64,000 nt of DNA from Emergencia timonensis (GCF_900086585.1 NZ_FLKM01000008.1:1054001-1118000), one strand, 5' to 3'; shown: positions 17,672-27,509, counted from the stretch's first letter. Notes: a model not told the origin generated them from the sequence alone. Made by a program: numbers and translations.

Positions 17672-19095
17672 TGAAAGCAGATAAGAGTTATGAAGCGATA
17701 AACGCCCGCAAAAATGAGATTATAAAAAATGCAATGCAGATTGATTACGAGCAGTTTGAGTTACCCGGAATAGGCTTTGACTACGAAAGAATGATGAAAG
17801 AAGCGGGCTATTCCATGGAGGAGATGCAGAAGATTCAATTAGATCACGGTGTAGGCAATACCCCTTTGATCGAGCTTAAAAATCTCACTGCACTTTCCAG
17901 AAAATATGCGCCAAAAGGAAAAGGCGCGAGAATCGTCGTAAAGGATGAGGCAGCCAATGCGTCCGGAAGCTTTAAAGCAAGAAGGGCCTCCATCGCAGTG
18001 CATCATGCGAAAAAGCTTGGATACAAAGGCGTTATCGCTGCCACTTCCGGAAACTATGGTGCAGCAGTTGCATCTCAGGCGGCCATGCAGGGATTGAAAT
18101 GTATTGTCGTACAGGAATGCTATGACGATCAGAAAATCGGTCAGCCGGAGATCCTGGAAAAACAGAGAATCTGCGAAGCTTACGGAGCAGAAGTCGTTCA
18201 GCTGACAGTAGGGCCTGAACTGTTTTCAACTCATTTAAGCCTGCTGGAAGATACAGGATACTTTAACGCATCTTTATATACACCATTTGGCATTGCAGGC
18301 GTAGAAACTTTAGGTTATGAACTGGCTATGCAGTGCAGAGAAAAATTTGGAAAAGACCCGGAAGCAGTTGTCTGCACCAATGCAGGCGGCGGCAACCTAA
18401 CTGGCACGGCAAGAGGACTGATCAAAGCGGGCGCAATCGAAACGAAAATCATCGGCGCTTGTATCGACTTAAAAGGTCTGCATATGGCATCGAATAAAGA
18501 CTTCAATAGAAAGTCCTGTACGACAGGCCACACCGGCTTCAGCTTACCGTTTACTACCTGGCCGGATCGTTCAGACTGCCCGAGAAATGCAGCCAGAGTG
18601 CTGAGATATATGGATGAACTGGTAACTGTCAAACAGGGCGAACTCTTCTATATTACCCAGGCACTAGCCGTTCTGGAAGGTTATGAAAGAGGTCCTGCAG
18701 GCAACACTTCATTAACAGCGGCTTTCGCCCTCGCACAGCAAATGGATGAAGATCAGATCCTGGTTGTCCAGGAAACGGAATACACAAGTGCAGGCAAGCA
18801 CCCTATGCCGCAGCTGACCTTTGCCAAGGCAAATGGAGTGGATGTTGTATTCGGTAACCCCGATGATGAAGTTCCGGGACAGAACCTGGTGTTCCCGGCA
18901 GATCCGTCAATGATAAAAGCAAGGCCATACGATATGGATAAGGCGCACAAATCTTACATTAAGAACTGTGTGAACAACCACAATATGACTTCAGCCACTG
19001 AAGAAGATATTCAGTTCATTATGGCAGAAATCAAATGTGACAGAGACTACGTCGTGGCAGAGCTTAAGGATAAGGGAGTAACAATTAACGCTTAA
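17671..19095 (+). CDS. ortB: 2-amino-4-ketopentanoate thiolase, beta subunit (OrtB)
   Basis: A 474-residue PLP enzyme of fold type II (threonine synthase-like). The PLP lysine lies in NASGSFKARRAS, and the glycine-rich phosphate-binding loop and GPAGNTS segment are present. It is the catalytic partner of OrtA. It uses a GTG start overlapping the ortA stop, with GGAGGAGG just upstream. A second OrtB at 30351 has SFKDRRAS in place of SFKARRAS, otherwise very similar. It is followed 22 bp later by a GRE. Confidence 0.9.
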   Translation: MKADKSYEAINARKNEIIKNAMQIDYEQFELPGIGFDYERMMKEAGYSMEEMQKIQLDHGVGNTPLIELKNLTALSRKYAPKGKGARIVVKDEAANASGSFKARRASIAVHHAKKLGYKGVIAATSGNYGAAVASQAAMQGLKCIVVQECYDDQKIGQPEILEKQRICEAYGAEVVQLTVGPELFSTHLSLLEDTGYFNASLYTPFGIAGVETLGYELAMQCREKFGKDPEAVVCTNAGGGNLTGTARGLIKAGAIETKIIGACIDLKGLHMASNKDFNRKSCTTGHTGFSLPFTTWPDRSDCPRNAARVLRYMDELVTVKQGELFYITQALAVLEGYERGPAGNTSLTAAFALAQQMDEDQILVVQETEYTSAGKHPMPQLTFAKANGVDVVFGNPDDEVPGQNLVFPADPSMIKARPYDMDKAHKSYIKNCVNNHNMTSATEEDIQFIMAEIKCDRDYVVAELKDKGVTINA

Positions 19096-19117
19096 TTGAA
19101 AGGAAAGGAGACCCGTT

Positions 19118-21475
19118 ATGCTTTCACAAAGAATCGAAAAACTCAGCAAAAGAGTTCGTGACACCCAGCCGACCATTGATTTGGACAGAGCCAGATTAAT
19201 CACGGAATTTTACGCCCAGCCTTCCATGGATAACTATATTCTAAGAAGAGCAAAGGCTTTTAAACACTATTTGGAGAATATGGAGATCTTCATCGATGAT
19301 GATGAGCAGCTTGCCGGCCATCAGGGCAGCCGCGTGCAATCCGTCATCTTACATCCGGATACCACAAAATGGCTTTACGACGATTTTGATACATTGGACA
19401 AAAGACCATCTGACAACTTGGCCTTCCGCTCAGAAAAAGATAAAGAGGACTTATGGGAGATCGTAAAGAAGTGGAGAGGCAACACCTTTGGAGATTTTGC
19501 AAGCAGTCTGATCGATGATGATACAAAGAAAATGATCGAGGCAGGCGTGCTGACCCATGGCATATCCAATCAGTCTACTATGAATCACTCGCCAGACTAT
19601 GATAACTTCATCAAAAGGGGTTATCGTTATTACATCGATGAATGCAGGGAAAAGCTTGCAGCCCATAAAATCAATGATGTATACGATATGGAGCAGGAAA
19701 TCGCATGGCAGTCCATGATCATTGTCATGGAGTCCATCATCAATTTGGCACATCGCTACGCTGATCTGGCTGAGCAGAAGGCCATAGAATGCAAAGATGC
19801 AAGGAGAAAAGAAGAACTTCTCACCATGGCTGAAAACTGCCGCACGGTTCCGGAAAATCCTCCGCAGACCTTTCTGCAGGCAACACAGCTTGTATGGTTC
19901 CATCATCTTGCCATTACTTTAGAGGTATCAGGCGGAGACCATAACCTGGGCAGATATGACCAGTATATGCTCCCGTTCTTTGAAAAGGAAGCAGCTGAGG
20001 GAAAGACGGAAGAATTTTTTGCCGACATCATCCATGAGTTCAAGCTGAAAATTATGGAGATGTGGAATATCAGATGCTATGCGGAATCTGTGGCTGACCC
20101 GGGCTGTCCTCTTTGGATGCACATCATCCTGGGCGGCGTAAAAGAAAACGGGAAAGACGCCTGTAATGAACTGACAAGAGTATTCCTTCGCTGCTTATTG
20201 GATTTACAGACGGACGAACCATGTATCTCCTTCCGTTATCATCGAAATATTGATGAAGAGACCTTCAGACTGGCCATCAAAGCGGCAAGAGATACGGGCG
20301 GACACCCGGCCTTCTACAATGACGATACGGCGATCAACTACCTGCTTCAGCTTGGCTTTACACTGAAAGAAGCACGGAACTGGGGAATCTGCGGCTGCAT
20401 AGAACCACATGTTTTAGGAAAATCAGATTTCCAGAGTAATCCGGGATATTTTAATCCGATTAAAATCTTTGACATCATGCTTCATGACGGATATGACCAT
20501 GTGACAGATACATTGATGGGAATGAAAACGGGTGATCCTAGAAACTTCAAGGATATTGAGGATGTAAAAGAAGCATTTAAGAAACAGCTTCAATTCTTCT
20601 TAAGCAAGTTTGTAGACATGTACGCAAGAACCTTGGCCGGCCATGCTTACACCCTGCCTACCATAACTGGCTCAACCCTGGCTGTTGGCTGCATGGAAAA
20701 GGGAAAGCTTTTACAGCAAAAGGGTTCGGATCATCATTACACGGCCATAGCAATTACAGGAATGGCAAATGTCATTGACTCCTTAGAAGCCATAGATGAA
20801 TGCGTATTTAAGAAGAAATACATTTCCATGGACGAATTAATCGACATGCTGGATCACAATTTTGAGGGACATGAAGAGAAACGGCAGATGCTTCTGAACA
20901 AGGCGCCGAAGTTCGGCAACGACATCGAAGAGGTGGATCAGTATTCCTACTGGCTTGTGGATGTACTGGATACAGAAGCAAAGAAGTATCGTGACGCGAT
21001 GGGCGGTGTGTTCACACTGGTCATTGCAACACAGGCTTACAATGTGGAACTGGGCAAACTGATCGGCGCGACGCCAGACGGACGACTGGCCGCGACGCCT
21101 CTCGCAGACAATGCGTCTCCAATGGCGGGAATGGATACAAACGGCCCTACTGCAGTCGTAAACTCTCTGGCATGCTGTGATCCGCTCGTTCCGGCAAGCG
21201 GGATGCTGCTAAATCAGAGATTCGACCCTACCGTGTGTGCAGGTGAAAAGGGCCTGGATATTATAGAGACCGTGTTCAAAGCACACTTTTTAAAAGGCGG
21301 TTTCCACATTCAGATTAACGTATTAGACGACAAGGTGCTGCGGGCTGCGCAGGAGGAACCGGATAAGTATAGAAACATCCTCGTCAGAGTAGCCGGATAC
21401 TCCGCGTACTTCGTAGACTTGAGCGAAGAAATTCAAAATAATATTATCGACAGAACCATACAAACAGGATGTTAA
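19118..21475 (+). CDS. hplG: Glycyl radical enzyme GRE1, probable 4-hydroxy-D-proline C-N lyase
   Basis: A 785-residue GRE of the 1,2-eliminase group. The thiyl cysteine is Cys427 with the catalytic Glu429 (GCIEP), and the radical glycine is Gly760 in RVAGYSAYF. The assignment as trans-4-hydroxy-D-proline C-N lyase (HplG) rests on context: epimerase, activase, OrtA and OrtB in the same cluster make the complete published pathway from cis-4-hydroxyproline to acetyl-CoA and alanine. Start follows GAAAGGAAAGGAG. The stop is 10 bp before a second GRE gene. A different hydroxyproline isomer, or dehydration instead of ring opening, cannot be excluded from sequence alone. Confidence 0.72.
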   Translation: MLSQRIEKLSKRVRDTQPTIDLDRARLITEFYAQPSMDNYILRRAKAFKHYLENMEIFIDDDEQLAGHQGSRVQSVILHPDTTKWLYDDFDTLDKRPSDNLAFRSEKDKEDLWEIVKKWRGNTFGDFASSLIDDDTKKMIEAGVLTHGISNQSTMNHSPDYDNFIKRGYRYYIDECREKLAAHKINDVYDMEQEIAWQSMIIVMESIINLAHRYADLAEQKAIECKDARRKEELLTMAENCRTVPENPPQTFLQATQLVWFHHLAITLEVSGGDHNLGRYDQYMLPFFEKEAAEGKTEEFFADIIHEFKLKIMEMWNIRCYAESVADPGCPLWMHIILGGVKENGKDACNELTRVFLRCLLDLQTDEPCISFRYHRNIDEETFRLAIKAARDTGGHPAFYNDDTAINYLLQLGFTLKEARNWGICGCIEPHVLGKSDFQSNPGYFNPIKIFDIMLHDGYDHVTDTLMGMKTGDPRNFKDIEDVKEAFKKQLQFFLSKFVDMYARTLAGHAYTLPTITGSTLAVGCMEKGKLLQQKGSDHHYTAIAITGMANVIDSLEAIDECVFKKKYISMDELIDMLDHNFEGHEEKRQMLLNKAPKFGNDIEEVDQYSYWLVDVLDTEAKKYRDAMGGVFTLVIATQAYNVELGKLIGATPDGRLAATPLADNASPMAGMDTNGPTAVVNSLACCDPLVPASGMLLNQRFDPTVCAGEKGLDIIETVFKAHFLKGGFHIQINVLDDKVLRAAQEEPDKYRNILVRVAGYSAYFVDLSEEIQNNIIDRTIQTGC

Positions 21476-21485
21476 GGAGGCAGAG

Positions 21486-23843
21486 ATGTTATCATCAAGA
21501 ATTGAAAGAATACGTGACCGAATCAGAACCACGACCCCTACGATCTGTCTTGACAGAGCCAGAATCGCGACGGAGTTTTATAAAACGCCATCAGTGGAGC
21601 CATATGTTCGCAGGAGAGCCGAGCTGTTCATGAAAGTGATGAAGACAAGGGAAATCTATATTGAAGAGGATTCCCTGTTAGCAGGAAGCATTGCGTCCAG
21701 AACCCATGCTGTGCCGGTGTTTCCTGAGATGATGAATTGGCTGCCTGAGGCAGTAGAAACTTTTGATACTCGCCAGTTTGACCCCTTCCAGTACATGCCG
21801 GGAGAAAAGGATGAACTGAGGGAAATTGCAGAGACATGGAAAGGCCATACCTTTGGAGACTATACCGATGCGCTCATGACCGAAGAAGAACACGAGCTGG
21901 TAGATATCGGAATCTTCACCAGGGGAATACAGCAATGCTCGACCATGTGCCATGCACCTGACTATGAGAATCTGGTGAAACGGGGATATCGTTACTATAT
22001 CAATCAGTGCAAGGCGCAGATTGCAAAATTAGATGATGATATGACCATTGAAAACACGGATCAGAGAATGAAGTGGGAAGCAATGATCACTTCCATGGAA
22101 GCGGTCATTGTCATGGCTCACAGATATGCTGATCTGGCGGAGGAACTGGCAAAGGCATGTAGTGATGCAGAGCAAAAGAAGATGTATGAAACCATTGCCG
22201 AAAACTGCAGAATGGTACCGGAAAATCCGCCAGAGACTTTCTTGCAGGCAGCCCAGTTTGTCCTGTTCACCCATGATGCGATCATGATTGAAAATATGGG
22301 ATATATCCATGCCCTGGGTCGTTTTGACCAGTATATGTACGAATTCTATAAAAAGGATTTGGAACAAGGCGTCTCTGAGCAGGAAATCGGGGATATCATC
22401 CATGAATTCAAACTGCGAATCGAGGAAATGTGGTATCTTAGAGACGAGTTTGAATCCGGTGCATACCCTGGATGTGCGCTGTACATTCAGCTGACCTTGG
22501 GCGGTCAAAAGGCAGACGGCACAGATGCATGCAATGATCTGACCAGACTGATACTTCACGGAATGGAGGATCTGCAGACGAAGGAACCGCCAGTTTCCTT
22601 CAGATATCATGACAATGTGGATGAAGAAACCTTCAGACTTGCTATCAATGTTGCATTAACTGGAGGAAGCCATCCGGCGTTCTTCAATGATAACAACAGT
22701 ATCCCGGCCCTTATAAATATCGGTTTCACTCTGGAGCAGGCGAGGAACTGGTGCCTGCTGGGCTGTACTGAGCCAATTGTACCAGGTCTTTCAGACTATC
22801 AGTCCATGCTTGGATTCTTTAACACCATAAAGGTATTTGAAATCGCCCTTTATGGAGGAAAAGATCCTGTTACTGGAAAACAGATCGGACCGGAAACGGG
22901 AAATGCGAGAGACTTTACATCCATAGAACAATTGAAAGAAGCGTATTTAACACAGCAGGCATATTTCATCAAGCGTTTTGTCGGCAAGTTTAACAGAATG
23001 GTATCTGCCCACGCATATACCATGCCGACGCTGCTTGCCTCAGCATTTACCCAGGGCTGCATTGAAAAAGGGAAGCTGCTGCAGGACAAAGGAGCCGACT
23101 ATCGATGGGATGCTATGGCGACGACGGGCCTTGGGAATATCGCAGACTCCTTTACGGCAATTGAAGAGTGTGTATTCAACAAAAAATATCTGACCATGTC
23201 AGAGTTGATGGATGCACTGGAATGCGACTTCAAGGATAAGGAAGATATTCGCCAGGTATTGATACAGAGAGCGCCGAAGTATGGCAATGATATTGAACAG
23301 GCTGACAAGTACGCGCAGTTTGTAATTGAAAATGCCGATGCCGAGATAAAGAAGTATATGGACGGAAGAGGCGGCAAGTTCATCTCTGTGTGCGCAACCC
23401 AGTCCTACAATGTACAGCTTGGAAAAAATATTACAGCGACTCCAGATGGAAGACATGGGTTTACACCGCTTTCAGATAATGCTTCCCCGATGATCGGCTG
23501 TGATACCTGTGGACCAACCGCTGTCGTGAAATCCCTGGATTCTATCAATCAGGAGGCGTCACAGGCTGGAATGCTGCTGAACCAGCGCTTTGATCCACAG
23601 ATTGTAAAAGGTGAAAAGGGTATTGACATCGTGGAAACGGTGTTAAAGGCACACTTCCAAATGAAGGGCAGCCACATGCAGATCAACGTCGTGGATAACG
23701 AGACTCTGAGAGATGCACAGGTACATCCGGAAAACTATCGCAACATGCTGGTTCGAGTTGCAGGCTATTCTGCTTTCTTCGTCGACTTGGAGAAAAACAT
23801 TCAGGAAAACATCATCGAAAGAACGATACAGACAGGACTGTAA
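21486..23843 (+). CDS. Glycyl radical enzyme GRE2, divergent paralogue
   Basis: A 785-residue GRE directly after GRE1, with ribosome site AAGGAGG. Cys427 and Glu429 are present but in GCTEP rather than GCIEP, and the neighbouring pocket segment (WCLLGC...PGLSDYQS) differs from the other GREs here. Gly760 lies in RVAGYSAFF. It needs the activase at 16410. The convergent next gene is ProC, which reduces pyrroline-5-carboxylate, the product of hydroxyproline dehydratase (HypD). GRE2 could therefore dehydrate a hydroxyproline isomer, but its active-site motif is not the one I recall for HypD. Substrate unresolved. Confidence 0.75.
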   Translation: MLSSRIERIRDRIRTTTPTICLDRARIATEFYKTPSVEPYVRRRAELFMKVMKTREIYIEEDSLLAGSIASRTHAVPVFPEMMNWLPEAVETFDTRQFDPFQYMPGEKDELREIAETWKGHTFGDYTDALMTEEEHELVDIGIFTRGIQQCSTMCHAPDYENLVKRGYRYYINQCKAQIAKLDDDMTIENTDQRMKWEAMITSMEAVIVMAHRYADLAEELAKACSDAEQKKMYETIAENCRMVPENPPETFLQAAQFVLFTHDAIMIENMGYIHALGRFDQYMYEFYKKDLEQGVSEQEIGDIIHEFKLRIEEMWYLRDEFESGAYPGCALYIQLTLGGQKADGTDACNDLTRLILHGMEDLQTKEPPVSFRYHDNVDEETFRLAINVALTGGSHPAFFNDNNSIPALINIGFTLEQARNWCLLGCTEPIVPGLSDYQSMLGFFNTIKVFEIALYGGKDPVTGKQIGPETGNARDFTSIEQLKEAYLTQQAYFIKRFVGKFNRMVSAHAYTMPTLLASAFTQGCIEKGKLLQDKGADYRWDAMATTGLGNIADSFTAIEECVFNKKYLTMSELMDALECDFKDKEDIRQVLIQRAPKYGNDIEQADKYAQFVIENADAEIKKYMDGRGGKFISVCATQSYNVQLGKNITATPDGRHGFTPLSDNASPMIGCDTCGPTAVVKSLDSINQEASQAGMLLNQRFDPQIVKGEKGIDIVETVLKAHFQMKGSHMQINVVDNETLRDAQVHPENYRNMLVRVAGYSAFFVDLEKNIQENIIERTIQTGL

Positions 23844-23870
23844 AATCAAAAATCATAAATAATAAACAGG

Positions 23871-23908
23871 AAGGAACTGTTCCATAGCAATGGGCAGTTC
23901 TTTTTCTT
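23871..23908 (+). terminator. Terminator of the module A operon
   Basis: Stem GAACTG/CAGTTC followed by TTTTTC, about 30 bp after the GRE2 stop. Confidence 0.75.
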
Positions 23909-23911
23909 TGT

Positions 23912-23940
23912 AAAATAAAAGGCCGCCAAATGGCAGCCTT
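23912..23940 (-). terminator. Terminator of the proC gene
   Basis: On the minus strand AAGGCTGCCA/TGGCGGCCTT (one mismatch) is followed by TTATTTT, just after the proC stop. Confidence 0.75.
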
Positions 23941-23955
23941 AAGGATGGTATTTGT

Positions 23956-24759
23956 TTATTCAAATGCATTTACTTTTTCAAATGAAGCAATGACTGATTT
24001 CATGATTGCTGTAGAAAATCCTTCTTCTTGCAGCACTCTCAATCCTTCGATGGTTGTTCCGCCAGGTGAAGTCATCTGATCCACCTTAACAGCCGGATGC
24101 TCACCGGTTATTTCCAGGACGCCTGCCACGCCTGCCATGTTTTTGATTGCAATATTGCGGGCATCGGTACGGCTGAAGCCTATGTAGACACCAGCGTCAA
24201 TCAACGCCTCTGTCATCTTATATAACCACATCGGTCCTACATTGCTGAACGCAGTAAAGGTATTGAACATTTCTTCTCTAATGTGCATCACCTGTCCCAG
24301 GGCATTGAGGACCTCATCCACCAATGCTTGATCTTGCTCTGTACAATTTTCGTTGAATGAGGCAGCACTATAGCCATCGCCTGACTGATTGAGGGTGTTG
24401 GGCATGACGCGAACAACCTTTTTATCACTGCCTGCGATATTTTCCACAGATGAGATCGTTACACCGGCTGCAATGGACATGATGATCGTTTTTTTGCTGA
24501 TTAACGGTTTTAGCATCTTCGCGACTGTCGGCACTTGGGGCGGGTTGACCGCAATGATTACCATATGGGCTTCTTTAATTGATGCCTCTGCATCCTTTGT
24601 CGCCGTTACGCCATAGGTCTTCGTCAAGTATTCACAGCGGTTTGGAACCAATTCATTAACAGTAATGTCTTCAGGATGATTTACTCCATTCTGAAGCAGT
24701 CCTCGCATTATTCCTTCTGCCATGTTGCCGCCACCGCAGAAAACAATTTTTTTGCTCAT
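23956..24759 (-). CDS. proC: Pyrroline-5-carboxylate reductase
   Basis: A 267-residue NAD(P)H-dependent reductase that makes proline from pyrroline-5-carboxylate. It has the Rossmann loop CGGGNMAEGI, the segment VNPPQV, and the ProC signature MTSPGGTTIEGL near the C-terminus. It is convergent with the GRE operon and has its own sigma-70 promoter at 24817-24845. It can serve biosynthesis, or reduce an imine made by GRE2. A second, diverged copy lies in module D at 56908. Confidence 0.92.
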   Translation of the reverse strand: MSKKIVFCGGGNMAEGIMRGLLQNGVNHPEDITVNELVPNRCEYLTKTYGVTATKDAEASIKEAHMVIIAVNPPQVPTVAKMLKPLISKKTIIMSIAAGVTISSVENIAGSDKKVVRVMPNTLNQSGDGYSAASFNENCTEQDQALVDEVLNALGQVMHIREEMFNTFTAFSNVGPMWLYKMTEALIDAGVYIGFSRTDARNIAIKNMAGVAGVLEITGEHPAVKVDQMTSPGGTTIEGLRVLQEEGFSTAIMKSVIASFEKVNAFE

Positions 24760-24816
24760 TTCATTTCCTCATTTCTTATTATTTACACGTTCTTCCAGTC
24801 AATTTTATCTACCCTT

Positions 24817-24845
24817 ATTATATCTATTGTCATTCCTGTTGTCAA
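24817..24845 (-). promoter_or_regulatory. Sigma-70 promoter of proC with repeated TGACAA motif
   Basis: On the minus strand TTGACA and TATAAT are consensus and separated by 17 bp. The sequence TGTTGTCA occurs at 24837-24844 and again at 24854-24861, with ATTGTCAT at 24826-24833. The repeated motif over the -35 box may be a repressor site. Confidence 0.8.
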
Positions 24846-24879
24846 CTTATATTTGTTGTCATACAATAGATATATTCTC

Positions 24880-25236
24880 AAAGATAAGAAAGGTAGAACT
24901 ACCGTTGGGCACAAAAAGAACACCTGCCCTGTGGACTGGCTGAAGTCTCGGGGCTGGTTGATGATCCTCAGCTTATGTCCATGACCTATCATCGGGCCTC
25001 CACATACAGGACAGAACATCGGTTTTCTTACCGGAGTAATTTCATAACGGACAGCATCCTCTTCCATTCTGATATCGCATTTTGCAATATCAGAGGTAGT
25101 GACATTTAGCAACGTTTTGATAAAATCAATATTAGGAATAACGCAGTCCTCCCTTCATGTAACATTGAATTATTGACAAGATAATCATAATACATGGAGG
25201 GTATATTTTTCTACCCACACGATAATTTAGAGCGCC
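24880..25236 (-). mobile_element. ISL3-family insertion sequence remnant, 5' end only
   Basis: Minus-strand reading from 25112 gives the start of an ISL3 transposase: VTTSDIAKCDIRMEEDAV, a zinc-finger CPVCGGPMIGHGHK, then NQPRD. After about 70 residues it runs into unrelated sequence. The terminal repeat at 25213-25230 is identical over 18 bp to the opposite end of the copy at 44009-44026. The C-terminal two thirds are missing. Confidence 0.82.
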
Positions 25237-25255
25237 CAGATATTCGTCACTATCA

Positions 25256-25284
25256 AGTGGGTAAAAAATACCCACTATTTTTTT
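25256..25284 (+). terminator. Intrinsic terminator beside the IS remnant
   Basis: AGTGGGTA/TACCCACT stem with an A5 loop followed by ATTTTTTT. From here to 25553 the DNA is AT-rich and I see no gene or clear signal. Confidence 0.75.
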
Positions 25285-25553
25285 GTTTTCCTTATTTCTC
25301 AAGGGCAGGTGCCCTAGGACAACGCCTTCTGGGGTACGCATAACTATCCGATATTATATAATTGCAAGTTATGTGCCAAATTGCAAAATATCTAACATTA
25401 AATTGAAGAAAATCTATAAATAAACAGTATATTAATCAATTTTTGGTAAATATAACTATTAATTGAAATCTTATTACATTTATACTCTTTAATGAAAATT
25501 CAGTGTTTAATAATAATTCAAACTTGTGTGTAAAATATCCACTCGGTAAACCG

Positions 25554-25582
25554 TTGACAAATAGAAAACGAGATGATATAAA
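25554..25582 (+). promoter_or_regulatory. Sigma-70 promoter of the symporter operon
   Basis: TTGACA at 25554-25559, 17-bp spacer, TATAAA at 25577-25582. The leader contains a hairpin GCTGCTC...GAGCAGC at 25681-25717 with no T-run, shortly before the ribosome site. Confidence 0.8.
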
Positions 25583-25745
25583 GTCTGTATTGAACGTTCA
25601 ATGCGGCATCGGAAGTCAGTGATTATAACTCTGAATTTATCAGCATGTCAATGAAGATTTTGATGTCAACTAAAATTATTGCTGCTCTTACCGATATTTT
25701 GGTAGAGCGGTGAGCAGCCGTTATCATAAAGAAAGGAGACACAAT

Positions 25746-25934
25746 ATGCCTACTTGGTTGTTTTTTATCGGTATTACAGCTCTTACTATGGTAATCTGTA
25801 TTGTTGTCACCATCCTGTGGCTCGGAAAGAATCCAAGTGATGAGGATGATCTTGACCGTAGACTTGCTGAACTTGCTGCACAGAATGTTAAGAAAAGAAA
25901 AGAAAGAGATGCAGCAAGCGCGGCGACTAAATAG
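25746..25934 (+). CDS. Symporter small accessory protein (62 aa)
   Basis: A 62-residue protein with one transmembrane helix (residues about 4-25, WLFFIGITALTMVICIVVTI) and a charged tail (DEDDLDRRLAEL, then KKRKER). The ATG at 25746 follows AAAGGAG; the frame extends upstream but lacks a ribosome site. It is encoded 39 bp before the SSS symporter, the usual arrangement for small accessory subunits of such transporters. Confidence 0.75.
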   Translation: MPTWLFFIGITALTMVICIVVTILWLGKNPSDEDDLDRRLAELAAQNVKKRKERDAASAATK

Positions 25935-25973
25935 TATTAAGTAATTGTTTAATTTTTAAGTGAGGTGAAAAAT

Positions 25974-27509
25974 ATGAATAGCCTACGTGTAATGGCGTGG
26001 ATATTCCTTGTTGCATTCTTGGGATTCTTATTATATGTCGGTGTTTGGGCCGGCAGAAAAAACAAATCCGGTGGTACTGGTGCTGAAGTTGAGTATTTCC
26101 TCGGTGGAAAATCAACGCCTCTGATTGTACTTGCAATGTCATATGCGGCATCTGCGGTATCAGCAGGATCCTTCATCGGAGACCCTGGTATGATGTCTAC
26201 AATCGGCTGGCCTTATTTCTGGCTTGTTGTCGGCGTTGTTCCGGGACTGGTTCTTCCTGGATATATTGTTATCAGAAAGATGCGTGTTCAGGCAGAAAAG
26301 TATGGTTCGTTGACCTTAACCGAATATCTTGGCGATCGTTATCGTTGCCCATTCCTCAAGTACTACTTGACGATTGTTATTACTATATGCTTCCTGTTCA
26401 TGCTGGTATCCCAGTTCAAGGGTGCGGCAGCTCTTCTGGAAACATATACCGGTATTCCGTTTAAGGTTGGCCTAATCATAATGTTAGCTGTTGTAGTATT
26501 CTACGTGAATACTGGAGGACTTCGTTCAGTAGCATGGACAGACTTCTTCCAGGGATGCTTCATGACAGTTATGTGTGTTATGATGGTAGTTGTAGCGGTT
26601 TATAAGGTTGGCGGTATGCATTCGCTAGAGGCTACACTGGCTGACAAGTGGCCAGAAGCTCTTTACATTTCTGAAGCTGGACCAACTCAGGCAGACGGAA
26701 CCGTCGTTGGCTGGATGGGAATTATCAGCCTTATAACATGGGGATGCACTATTATGTTCTGCGCACCCCATATCACTTCAAGGTATTTGGCACTTCCAGC
26801 TGTACATAAGAAAGATGTTGCAAAGTTTTCCATGATTTCCATGGTTACCGGATTCTTGTTCAATCTTATGTTCATCTGCGGACTTTGCGGAAGAGTTATT
26901 TTCCCAGATGCAGAAGCAGATTATTTGACCGTAACAATGTCGTCTCAGCTGTTGCCGCCGATTCTTGCTTGTGTATGTATGATAGGATTCTTCTCTGCAA
27001 TCGTATCAACAGCCACTTCAATTCTTCTGGTTATAGGACAGTCTATCGGACGCGACCTCTACGGTGGTCTTTCAAAGAAAGCGACGCCTGAAAAACAGGT
27101 ACGCGTAACCCGGTATGCGACTGTTATCTGTGCACTGATTGTATTATTATTCAACATGGTTAACCCACCTGCATTCCTTCAGATTTTCATTTACCTTGGT
27201 CTGTCAGGGATAGGAAGCGCTGTATTTATGCCTCTTTATGGTGGTGTTCTGACAAAGAAGGGAACTAAGTTGGCAGCAATTTTGTCGTCAATTGCAGGAC
27301 CTGCAATGTATGTAATATGGACTGTACCTTTGGGACTCAGTTGGGTATCCGGAATGGGTGTTGGACCGCTTGCAGCTCTGGTAGTGTATTGTGTAGTTAC
27401 ATGGATTGAAAACGCAGTCAAAGGACTTGATCAGGTTATGATCGATTGGGCTGACGGCTTCAAGGATGTTGCTGAAAATGATACATATATGGCAAGGAAA
27501 CATGCATAA
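25974..27509 (+). CDS. Sodium:solute symporter (SSS family)
   Basis: A 511-residue membrane protein of about 13 helices. The core segment VEYFLGGKSTPLIVLAMSYA and SAGSFIGDPGMM near the N-terminus, and FFSAIVSTATSILLVIGQSI later, are typical of the PutP/PanF group. It imports an organic solute with sodium. Start at 25974 after GAGGTG. Because a DapB-like enzyme, epimerase and ring-cleavage genes follow, a hydroxyproline isomer is a plausible cargo (inference). A terminator-like hairpin ends the unit at 27553. Confidence 0.92.
   Translation: MNSLRVMAWIFLVAFLGFLLYVGVWAGRKNKSGGTGAEVEYFLGGKSTPLIVLAMSYAASAVSAGSFIGDPGMMSTIGWPYFWLVVGVVPGLVLPGYIVIRKMRVQAEKYGSLTLTEYLGDRYRCPFLKYYLTIVITICFLFMLVSQFKGAAALLETYTGIPFKVGLIIMLAVVVFYVNTGGLRSVAWTDFFQGCFMTVMCVMMVVVAVYKVGGMHSLEATLADKWPEALYISEAGPTQADGTVVGWMGIISLITWGCTIMFCAPHITSRYLALPAVHKKDVAKFSMISMVTGFLFNLMFICGLCGRVIFPDAEADYLTVTMSSQLLPPILACVCMIGFFSAIVSTATSILLVIGQSIGRDLYGGLSKKATPEKQVRVTRYATVICALIVLLFNMVNPPAFLQIFIYLGLSGIGSAVFMPLYGGVLTKKGTKLAAILSSIAGPAMYVIWTVPLGLSWVSGMGVGPLAALVVYCVVTWIENAVKGLDQVMIDWADGFKDVAENDTYMARKHA

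Noticed and set aside
19118..21475. GRE1 as trans-4-hydroxy-L-proline dehydratase (HypD)
   Set aside because: The OrtAB and epimerase context fits ring opening to AKP better, and the active-site surroundings are not those I recall for HypD; not excluded by experiment.
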